7,256 bases of DNA. It comes from Myxococcales bacterium (GTDB lineage Bacteria; Myxococcota; Bradymonadia; REDH01). Of this stretch, positions 1 through 5,274 are shown in pieces (position 1 is the first letter of the stretch; each line of letters starts with the position of its first letter). Made by a program: the position numbers and the translations under genes. Below the pieces are notes generated by a model. It saw only the letters and a list, made by a program, of their open reading frames with translations. It searched no databases and was not told the origin of the DNA. Location: positions 1-7,256 of the forward strand of contig JAGWVZ010000179.1 of assembly GCA_018970625.1 (NCBI GenBank). The letters run 5' to 3'.

Positions 1-1116
1 GAAGCGCACCCGACCATCGCGGTCGCCTACCCCCAGTCCCATCGTGTGCTCGGTGACATCAAGGTCGGCGAAGTCAAACGCGAGCGATGGATCTGCTTTG
101 CTGCGCCATGGCTGATAGTTGGCCAGTCGGTAGGCAGGATACAGACGCAGGGGGCCGATCGCAGGACGCCACGAGATCTCCACGTGCCAAGCCTGCCGAT
201 CGCGGTCGGGGACTTCAATGGTATTGAATCGGGTCTGCACGCGCGCCAACTGCGCCATCAGGTGAACGTCAAGCCAGTTGGCCCGCAGGTCAACGGTCCA
301 GCCCAGGTCGGTCTCACTGAACTGGTCAGGGCGGACGCCCGCGGTGCGCTCGTTGCGAAGTAGGGCACCCGCCACACGCACATACTCAAGCCAGCCCAAC
401 TCCAGCCTTGCGTACAATGCGAGCGCCTGGTTGTCGTTCAGCAGTTGATTCTCACCGTTACCGTTTGCAGCCATGAGCGCGTAATTCAGGCGAACAGGCC
501 CGGCCGCGAAAGGCTCGCGCGAATTGAGCATCACGCCGATCTGCCGTCGGGTGCTGAGGGACACTTCCTGCAAGCCTCGCCCCACGGGCACACCTGCCTG
601 CCCGACAGCTGCGCGAGTGAAGAGCAGGTCGCGTCTGGAGCGCAGGTCCTCGGCCGCAAAGGGCGCGAGCATTTGTCCGACCTGGACACCCAGCCAGGGA
701 CGATACTCCAGACGAATAAATGCGTCCCGAACCCGGACGTTCAGCTCGCCTTCTGGCGTGTTCACCGGGACACGTGGCTCTGACGTGCCCTCCACGCCGG
801 TGCGAAACCGCAACCAGCCGCCCCGATGGGCCCCATCCACATGCAGTCGCGCATTCTGAAGGACGAAACCGTCGTTGCGCCCAATGAAGTCATATTGTTC
901 GTCGTCCTGAACCTTTTCGAATGCAATCCGGGTGAACCCCGAGATCTGGAAGCCAAACAACGGGGCCGAGCTCTGCTCTGCAGGTATCGGAGCGACAATG
1001 GTGTCTGCGCTGGATGCTGGAACAATTTCGGTGTCTGATACCTGTTGTGCCCATGCAGGGTGAGCCATCTTAGCAAACAGTACAAATGGAGCCAGCCTGG
1101 ACGCGAGCCTGTTCAT
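1..1116 (-). CDS. Phosphate-selective porin O/P family outer-membrane protein (C-terminus beyond window)
   Basis: Reading the minus strand from the ATG at 1116-1114 gives an uninterrupted frame of 372 codons that runs off the left edge. Residues 1-23 look like a signal peptide ending AWA|QQ, although a Lys at 16 interrupts the hydrophobic core. After a Ser/Ala/Pro-rich linker (24-52) the protein shows alternating amphipathic strands ending in aromatic residues, typical of a beta-barrel. Landmarks fit OprO/OprP-type porins: FVLQNARLHVDG (84-95), RVRDAFIRLEYRP (128-140), LGVQVGQMLAPF (142-153), SRRDLLFTR (160-168) and RRQIGVML (190-197). Family members are about 400-450 residues, so roughly 30-80 residues are missing. 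The family forms outer-membrane channels, some selective for phosphate or polyphosphate; selectivity here is not shown. No good ribosome site precedes the ATG, but no better start lies upstream in frame. It is transcribed divergently from the FAD oxidoreductase. Family assignment is from recalled motif patterns, not a search. Confidence 0.85.
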   Translation of the reverse strand, partial: MNRLASRLAPFVLFAKMAHPAWAQQVSDTEIVPASSADTIVAPIPAEQSSAPLFGFQISGFTRIAFEKVQDDEQYDFIGRNDGFVLQNARLHVDGAHRGGWLRFRTGVEGTSEPRVPVNTPEGELNVRVRDAFIRLEYRPWLGVQVGQMLAPFAAEDLRSRRDLLFTRAAVGQAGVPVGRGLQEVSLSTRRQIGVMLNSREPFAAGPVRLNYALMAANGNGENQLLNDNQALALYARLELGWLEYVRVAGALLRNERTAGVRPDQFSETDLGWTVDLRANWLDVHLMAQLARVQTRFNTIEVPDRDRQAWHVEISWRPAIGPLRLYPAYRLANYQPWRSKADPSLAFDFADLDVTEHTMGLGVGDRDGRVRF

Positions 1117-1125
1117 GACGATACC

Positions 1126-1157
1126 GTGAGGAAGCGGAGGGCGGGGCGAGGCGGCGG
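1126..1157 (-). promoter_or_regulatory. C-rich, G-poor leader of the porin gene (possible Rho-loading site)
   Basis: Immediately upstream of the porin start, the minus-strand leader contains 32 bases of which 21 are C, 5 G, 5 T and 1 A. Such a C>G, unstructured stretch in an untranslated leader is the kind of RNA that the Rho termination factor loads onto, and could allow regulated premature termination. The composition is directly visible; the function is inference. It could simply reflect GC-rich intergenic composition. Confidence 0.25.
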
Positions 1158-1193
1158 ATGTCACGCTCGTGCGGGAATCTACCGCGTAGCAGG

Positions 1194-1254
1194 GTTGCGC
1201 AGAGGAACGACAATCGCATGGCGTGGTGGTCAGCTGTGCAACAGAATGCGCAAC
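1194..1254. promoter_or_regulatory. Three copies of an octamer TGYGCAAC between the divergent genes
   Basis: TGTGCAAC (1235-1242) and TGCGCAAC (1247-1254) form a direct repeat with a 12-base period. The exact reverse complement GTTGCGCA lies at 1194-1201, about five helical turns from the 1247 copy. This arrangement in a 234-base divergent promoter region could be an operator for a regulator of the porin and/or FAD oxidoreductase genes. One matching 8-mer pair in a region this size is not improbable by chance; the third copy adds only modest weight. The motif is unlike the classical PhoB box. Confidence 0.25.
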
Positions 1255-1279
1255 TTCTGAAGGCGGGGCGAAACGGTCG

Positions 1280-1308
1280 TGCACAGTGAACTCCCAAGCC
1301 GGTATGCT
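1280..1308 (+). promoter_or_regulatory. Weak sigma-70-like promoter candidate for the FAD oxidoreductase
   Basis: TGCACA (1280-1285) matches TTGACA at 4 of 6 positions, and TATGCT (1303-1308) matches TATAAT at 4 of 6, with the ideal 17-base spacer. It would start transcription some 35 bases upstream of the ATG at 1351. Matches of this quality are common, so this is only a candidate. Confidence 0.25.
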
Positions 1309-1341
1309 GATCCGTGTTTGGCACGACCTCTCGTTTGCGTT

Positions 1342-1347
1342 GGGAGA
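1342..1347 (+). promoter_or_regulatory. Ribosome binding site fixing the FAD oxidoreductase start
   Basis: GGGAGA lies 3 bases before the ATG at 1351 (core GGAG at 4 bases). The same frame is open back to a GTG at 1279, but that codon has no ribosome site and the extra 24 residues do not resemble the family N-terminus, which begins just before the FAD-binding beta strand. Confidence 0.6.
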
Positions 1348-1350
1348 CTC

Positions 1351-2481
1351 ATGGAAACAGAAGTACAGCGAATAGATGACGTAGTGGTGGGCGCAGGTAT
1401 CCTTGGGCTGTCGACGGCCTGGGCTCTGGTGGAGCGAGGTCGGCGCGTGGTGGTGGTCGAGCGCGCGCCGCGGACCATGGGAGCGACGGTGCGCAACTTC
1501 GGCATGCTCTGGCCTGTCGGACAGCCTGCAGGGGAGCGCCGCGAACTGGCGCTTCGCAGCCGGGAGCGCTGGGTGGAAGTGCTCTCGCGGGCTGGCGGGT
1601 GGCTAAACCCTTGTGGTTCGTTACATCTGGCGCATGAGGACGACGAGTTGGAGCTGCTGGCTGCCTTTGTCGGTGGGCGCGAGGCGGGCGATGGTGCAAC
1701 CATGCTGACACGCGAACAGACACTGGCCCTGTCACCCCTGGTGGTAGACCGTGGACTGAAAGGGGCGATGTTCAGCCCGACGGAAGTCTGTGTGGACCCA
1801 CGGGCCGTTCCGGGTGTGTTAGTGGATTACCTGATCGCGATGGGTGTTCAGTTTCTGTGGAACGAGAGTGTGCTCGGGGTAGAGACAGGTGTTGTCCGCA
1901 CATCGAGTCGACGCATCCATGCCGCAGACATCTGGGTGTGCTCGGGTGATGAGATCGGCGGCCTCTACGGCGCCTGGCTTCGAGGAACCGGTGCGGTGCG
2001 TTGCAAGCTCCAAATGTTGCGCACCCGGTCGGCGATGCCACCGATGGGGCCGATGCTGGCCGCCGGCCTGACCCTGGCGCATTATGAATCGTTCCGTCAT
2101 ACGCCAGGCCACGCCGCGCTGGTGCAACGCCTTCGAACGGACTGGCCGGAGCATTTTCGTTGGGGAATTCACGTGATGGCATCACAACACGGAGACGGCA
2201 GCCTTACGCTGGGCGATTCTCATGAATATGGAGATGCTATTGGAGTGTACGACCGCAAAGAGATCGATGAACTCATTCTGGGATATTTACGCCGATTTCT
2301 GCCCATTTCAGATGACGTTATCGAACAGCGGTGGGCGGGCTATTATCTAAAACACCCTTCAGAGCCATGGCTGGTCACGCAGCCCGAAGAACGGGTGCAT
2401 CTGATCACCGGAGTGGGTGGAGCCGGCATGACGCTGTCGTTTGGACTCACCGAGAAGGTGGTGAACGACGCCCTGAGCTAA
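1351..2481 (+). CDS. FAD-dependent oxidoreductase, TIGR03364 type (aminophosphonate-associated amine oxidase)
   Basis: This 376-residue protein belongs to the DAO-like FAD oxidoreductases (PF01266). Its N-terminus carries the dinucleotide-binding fold: strand DDVVVGAGILGLS with G14-x-G16-x-x-G19, and the acidic residue E37 at the end of the second strand that would hold the FAD ribose. RNFGMLWPVGQP (about residues 48-59) and the C-terminal ITGVGGAGMTLSFGLTE (352-368) are typical of the TIGR03364 group, whose members are usually about 360-380 residues and found beside phosphonatase-pathway genes. Characterised relatives oxidise N-methyl-2-aminoethylphosphonate, and sometimes 2-aminoethylphosphonate itself, to phosphonoacetaldehyde, bypassing the PhnW transaminase. 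That substrate is inferred here. No signal peptide is visible, so it should be cytoplasmic. It is divergent from a phosphate-type porin, which fits organophosphonate uptake, but no hydrolase or dehydrogenase partner is in view. The fold assignment is very secure; the substrate is moderately supported. Confidence 0.9.
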   Translation: METEVQRIDDVVVGAGILGLSTAWALVERGRRVVVVERAPRTMGATVRNFGMLWPVGQPAGERRELALRSRERWVEVLSRAGGWLNPCGSLHLAHEDDELELLAAFVGGREAGDGATMLTREQTLALSPLVVDRGLKGAMFSPTEVCVDPRAVPGVLVDYLIAMGVQFLWNESVLGVETGVVRTSSRRIHAADIWVCSGDEIGGLYGAWLRGTGAVRCKLQMLRTRSAMPPMGPMLAAGLTLAHYESFRHTPGHAALVQRLRTDWPEHFRWGIHVMASQHGDGSLTLGDSHEYGDAIGVYDRKEIDELILGYLRRFLPISDDVIEQRWAGYYLKHPSEPWLVTQPEERVHLITGVGGAGMTLSFGLTEKVVNDALS

Positions 2482-2607
2482 CTGGCGTCTTGCCTGTCGC
2501 GATCCGCCGCTTTTCATCGCGCATCGCTGAATTGAATGAACTCCCCGGCGCGCACGTCATGAAGCCGCTCTGTGAACCTGCACACACGTGAAGCCCCTGC
2601 ACGGAAC

Positions 2608-2613
2608 AGGAGA
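2608..2613 (+). promoter_or_regulatory. Ribosome binding site fixing the vWA lipoprotein start
   Basis: AGGAGA ends 4 bases before the ATG at 2618. The frame is open further upstream to a GTG at 2588, but that start would add ten residues ahead of a signal peptide that already begins properly with MNRVMKR, and it has no comparable ribosome site. Confidence 0.7.
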
Positions 2614-2617
2614 ACGC

Positions 2618-3796
2618 ATGAATCGTGTAATGAAACGCCCATTCCCGACCGTCGCCTTCGCCGGCCTTGCGCTCGCTTGCACGCTGGTGGGTGTCGGTTG
2701 TGGTTCCATCGGTGGCGATGATGATGGCGGACTGTCTGCGGTGGAGATTCTGGCCGGCGGTGGCTCGTGGCAGCCTTCAGCGGAAGGCTCGGCGGCTCAG
2801 GCGTCGCTCAACGCCGTGGTATCGATGCAGGTGCAGGGCGGTGCGGGAGACAGCTTTACCGGCAGCAACGGGACCCTGATGCTGAATCTGGAGCTGCTGG
2901 ATGCGCAGGGCCGCCCGATTGGTGGTGATCTGGCGCCCGAGAACTTTACGGTCCGGGTAGAGGACACGCAGATCGTTGCCGCGACCGGCAGCGCGCCGGT
3001 GGGTGTAACCGTGATCGATGCCGAGGTCACGGAGGTGTCGGTGAAACCGCCGACGGTTGCCGGGTTGACGGGCGCGCTGCTGTTTGATTCCTCGGGTTCT
3101 ACCGCAACGACCGACCGCGATCGTCGGCGGGTCGATGCTGCGGTGGCATTTGTAGAAGGCATGCCGGCAGGTACCCAGCTGACGGTGCTGGACTTCGGCG
3201 TGTCGCGCGGCGGACTGTTTGGTCCGCGCGTTGTCTCTCAGGGGCTGAGTGATTCGCGCCTGTTGAGTGATTTTTCGTCGGATCCCGCGACCCTTATCGA
3301 CGCGATTGCGCGCGTGACCAGCTCGGGCGGAACACCCATGTATGGTGCCCTTGGCGACGCGCTCAAGATTCTGGAGTCGGTGCATGAACGGGGCGCTCAG
3401 GACCTGTTTCTGATCGTGTTCACCGATGGTGAGGCCGGCGATTATTCGTCGTCACGCGCGAGCTCGGTGATCGATCGGGCCAATGCCATGGAGATGCCCA
3501 TTCACACGGTCGCGCTCACCGGAGGCGATGCCGAAGACGAGGTCAACCTGGCGAAGTTACAGCGACTTTCGTCCAGCACTCAGGGGCTGTCGTTGACGGC
3601 GTTCCAACCCGACGAGCTGGTGCGCCACTTTCAGCAGCTCACCGGTGCGGTGGATTCACGCGTGAGTATTCGCGTGGACCTGAAGTTCTCGGGGAGCGTG
3701 CCCACGGGGACGTATCGGGTGACAGGCACTCTGGACGCGTCGGTCTACGGAGGCAGTGCGTCGGCGCCGTTCGACGTGGTGCTCGGCGTACAATAA
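2618..3796 (+). CDS. Predicted lipoprotein with von Willebrand factor A domain
   Basis: The 392-residue product starts with a basic segment (MNRVMKRP), a hydrophobic stretch from about 11 to 27, and GVGC, suggesting lipid attachment at C28; the residue at -3 is Gly rather than Ala/Ser, so the lipobox is not ideal (C21 is an alternative). A flexible Gly/Asp segment follows (29-38), then a beta-rich region of unknown family (about 55-145). The von Willebrand A domain spans about 151-340. It has a complete metal-ion-dependent adhesion site: DSSGS at 157-161, Thr239 in GGTPMYGAL, and Asp270 in FTDGE. This implies divalent-metal-dependent ligand binding at the cell envelope. A short beta-rich tail (about 347-392) ends the protein. 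Neighbouring genes do not reveal the partner: it lies 136 bases after the FAD oxidoreductase with its own ribosome site and converges on the next gene. Domain call is firm; biological role unknown. Confidence 0.9.
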   Translation: MNRVMKRPFPTVAFAGLALACTLVGVGCGSIGGDDDGGLSAVEILAGGGSWQPSAEGSAAQASLNAVVSMQVQGGAGDSFTGSNGTLMLNLELLDAQGRPIGGDLAPENFTVRVEDTQIVAATGSAPVGVTVIDAEVTEVSVKPPTVAGLTGALLFDSSGSTATTDRDRRRVDAAVAFVEGMPAGTQLTVLDFGVSRGGLFGPRVVSQGLSDSRLLSDFSSDPATLIDAIARVTSSGGTPMYGALGDALKILESVHERGAQDLFLIVFTDGEAGDYSSSRASSVIDRANAMEMPIHTVALTGGDAEDEVNLAKLQRLSSSTQGLSLTAFQPDELVRHFQQLTGAVDSRVSIRVDLKFSGSVPTGTYRVTGTLDASVYGGSASAPFDVVLGVQ

Positions 3797-3858
3797 CGCG
3801 GGTGATTCGTCGACTCTCTGAGCGTGGGAACGCCCTGAAAAATCATCGAAAATGGCGC

Positions 3859-4347
3859 TCAGGAGGTTCGCTGCAATAATACGGTTGCGCGTGACCAGCT
3901 GGTTTCGTGAACAATCCGGACTCCATCGGGCTGAACCCGGGTGCGCTGGCGCAGTGGCTGCCCCAACCATGAGAGTGGATAGTCGGCGCCGTTGGCGTCG
4001 TCGTCGATGGTGCCGATGCCCTCAAAGGGTTCTCGCCCAAATGGCATTTTTTGCACCCCACTGATGACGAACTGTTTGCCATCCGGTGCAACCGTGATGA
4101 ACTCCCGGCTGGTGGCGATTGTGAGTCCCCATCGGGACATGCGCGTGGTGTGCTCGTAGATTCCCTCGCTGACTCGCTGCAGGGTGGTGGACATGGTCAA
4201 GTTTCCATCAAGACGCACCATGGTCCCCATGAGTCTCCCCCGAAATGGCAGTTTGGATAGCGCTGCGGGTTGGGTCACCACCAGTTGATAGTGTCCGGAC
4301 CATGAACCGATGAGCGCATCGTAATACTGGGCAGCGAGTGTTGTCAT
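3859..4347 (-). CDS. Small calycin-like (DUF1579-like) hypothetical protein
   Basis: The minus-strand frame from the ATG at 4347 encodes 162 residues. That start is preceded by GGAGA (4359-4355 on the minus strand) at 7 bases, which favours it over codons further upstream in the same open frame. The sequence opens with a helix-like MTTLAAQYYDAL and then GSWSGHYQL (14-22). The rest reads as successive short beta strands: RLMGTMVRL (38-46), NLTMSTTLQRV (49-59), GIYEHTTRM (62-70), LTIATSREFITV (75-86), QFVISGVQKM (92-101), VRIVHETSW (143-151) and TVLLQR (155-160). A G-x-W motif near the N-terminus followed by about eight strands suggests a calycin-type barrel such as DUF1579 or lipocalin-like proteins, which bind small hydrophobic ligands. 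No signal peptide is seen, so it is probably cytoplasmic. It converges with the vWA gene (62-base gap) and diverges from the exonuclease gene. I do not recognise a specific function. Confidence 0.7.
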   Translation of the reverse strand: MTTLAAQYYDALIGSWSGHYQLVVTQPAALSKLPFRGRLMGTMVRLDGNLTMSTTLQRVSEGIYEHTTRMSRWGLTIATSREFITVAPDGKQFVISGVQKMPFGREPFEGIGTIDDDANGADYPLSWLGQPLRQRTRVQPDGVRIVHETSWSRATVLLQRTS

Positions 4348-4354
4348 GGTACAG

Positions 4355-4359
4355 TCTCC
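4355..4359 (-). promoter_or_regulatory. Ribosome binding site of the calycin-like gene
   Basis: TCTCC on the plus strand is GGAGA on the minus strand, 7 bases before the ATG at 4347. It selects this ATG as the start and excludes the longer in-frame extension, which would add 24 residues unlike the rest of the protein. Confidence 0.6.
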
Positions 4360-4370
4360 GCGTGGTTGAA

Positions 4371-4380
4371 AGGTCGACCT
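4371..4380. promoter_or_regulatory. 10-bp palindrome in the divergent promoter region
   Basis: AGGTCGACCT is a perfect 10-base palindrome lying 24 bases upstream of the calycin-like start and 85 bases upstream of the exonuclease start. It could be a small operator shared by the divergent genes, but palindromes of this length are expected by chance several times in a window this size. No convincing -35/-10 pair was found in this 117-base gap. Confidence 0.15.
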
Positions 4381-4464
4381 GGCGGGTGGTGCTGCTATGG
4401 AGCACAACCCTGTGTGCATACGGACAGGCTATTACAGAGAACGGTCCATCAGGCGAAGTGTGAA

Positions 4465-5034
4465 ATGAAAGAGATTCAGTGGTACGTGGTGATCGATCTG
4501 GAGGCGACGACCAGCGACGACGGCTCGCTTCCACGCGATGAGATGGAGACGATCGAGATAGGGTCAGTGCTGGTGAACGCCAAGACACACGAGTTGGAGG
4601 GGGAGTTTCAGTGTCTGGTTCGCCCTGTTCGGCATCCTGTGCTCACTCCTTTCTGTTGCTCGCTGACCGGAATTTCGCAGGAAATGGTGGACAGTGGGGA
4701 GGGCTTCGCCGACGCGATGCGCCTTTTGTTTCGTTCCATGCCGCTGACCGAGTCCGGGGTGGTGTGGGGTTCGTGGGGCCAGTTTGATGACACACAGCTT
4801 CGTCGCGACTGCGCGTTTCACGGCATTCCTTATGAGATGCCCCGGCACATGAACCTGAAAGAGAGGTTTGTTGCTGCGCAGGGAAAACGCAGGCGTATGG
4901 GCATGGCAGCGACGCTGGCGCTGTGTGGTTTGTCGCTGGAGGGAGCGCATCATCGTGCGCTCGATGACGCGCGTAATATTGCGCGCCTGCTGCCGTGGTG
5001 CATCGGCGAACGGAACCTGGGTTCCGTCACGTGA
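4465..5034 (+). CDS. DEDDh 3'-5' exonuclease, ERI-1/KapD type
   Basis: The 189-residue product is essentially one RNase T/DnaQ-like exonuclease domain (PF00929). The catalytic set is complete. Exo I is VIDLEAT with D11 and E13; Exo II is SWGQFDDTQL with D108 (or D109); Exo III is HHRALDDARNIARLL with H163 and D168. The stretch NLKERF (130-135) and LCGLSLEGAHHRALDDARNIA are characteristic of the ERI-1-like 3'-5' exoribonuclease group, which includes bacterial KapD, rather than the DNA polymerase III epsilon proofreading type. Such enzymes remove nucleotides from RNA (sometimes DNA) 3' ends using two divalent metal ions; the real substrate here is unknown. The ATG at 4465 begins six residues before the first beta strand; an upstream in-frame extension to a TTG at 4366 adds 33 residues with no family match. 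The ribosome site is weak (AGGCGA, 8 bases upstream). No signal peptide; cytoplasmic. It appears monocistronic, and its last codons lie inside a palindrome cluster. Confidence 0.92.
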   Translation: MKEIQWYVVIDLEATTSDDGSLPRDEMETIEIGSVLVNAKTHELEGEFQCLVRPVRHPVLTPFCCSLTGISQEMVDSGEGFADAMRLLFRSMPLTESGVVWGSWGQFDDTQLRRDCAFHGIPYEMPRHMNLKERFVAAQGKRRRMGMAATLALCGLSLEGAHHRALDDARNIARLLPWCIGERNLGSVT

Positions 5035-5063
5035 CGGTGACCGCGACAAGCGCGGAATCCGCG
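5011..5063. repeat. Cluster of overlapping palindromes spanning the exonuclease stop codon
   Basis: Five inverted repeats follow one another within 53 bases. CGGAACC-TG-GGTTCCG (5011-5026) has 7-base arms. CCGTCACGTGACGG (5024-5037) is a perfect 14-base palindrome containing the exonuclease TGA at 5032-5034. CGGT-G-ACCG lies at 5035-5043. CCGCG-ACAAG-CGCGG (5041-5055) can form a hairpin. CGCGGA-A-TCCGCG lies at 5051-5063. There is no T-run directly after any of them, so a classical intrinsic terminator is unlikely. Alternatives are a factor-independent transcript 3' end stabiliser, a REP-like element, or a protein-binding site. The symmetry is directly visible; the role is unknown. Confidence 0.5.
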
Positions 5064-5108
5064 AAGGGCGACGATCCATTTTCCGGGGCGAGATGGGGTT
5101 GATCATGG

Positions 5109-5127
5109 GGTGGGTGTAGCGCCCACC
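5109..5127. other. Intergenic hairpin GGTGGG/CCCACC
   Basis: GGTGGG (5109-5114) pairs with CCCACC (5122-5127); two further inner pairs including a G-T wobble can close the loop to TAG. The bases following are AAACAG on the plus strand and no T-run follows on the minus strand, so it is not a standard terminator on either strand. It sits in the 240-base gap between the exonuclease and the M60 gene, which otherwise holds the palindrome cluster at its left end, no recognisable promoter and no convincing gene. Confidence 0.25.
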
Positions 5128-5274
5128 AAACAGCGACGGTCCCGTGTTCCCGGCGTTATATCCGACGCCTGAAACGCAGTCATTGATGGGTGTCTGGGAG
5201 CGAGAGTTCGCTTTCGTTTCGAGGCGTTGTGCGCCATAATCCTGCAGCTCGCGTTCACTGGCCCAGAGTGTTGT

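Noticed and set aside
445..1038. Several plus-strand open frames of 70-112 codons
   Set aside because: They are all opposite the porin frame, which has signal peptide and beta-barrel motifs throughout; these frames show none.
1117..1350. A classical Pho box (CTGTCAT-type direct repeats) in the divergent region
   Set aside because: I looked for this because of the phosphate/phosphonate theme, but found no pair of matching heptamers with 11-base spacing.
2498..2521. Inverted repeat CGCGAT/ATCGCG after the FAD oxidoreductase as a terminator
   Set aside because: The arms are only 6 bases with a 12-base loop, and the TTTT lies inside the loop instead of after the stem.
2777..3385. A 202-codon open frame on the minus strand
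   Set aside because: It is antisense to the vWA gene, including its MIDAS motif, and has no domain signal.
3797..3858. Bidirectional terminator between the convergent vWA and calycin-like genes
   Set aside because: Only a 4-base stem (GCGT/ACGC near 3821-3833) was found. The A-run after it on the plus strand would be a T-run before the stem on the minus strand, the wrong side for either direction.
5093..5119. Tiny open frame starting ATGGGG in the intergenic gap
   Set aside because: Only eight codons, no ribosome site, and it overlaps a hairpin; no reason to call a gene.
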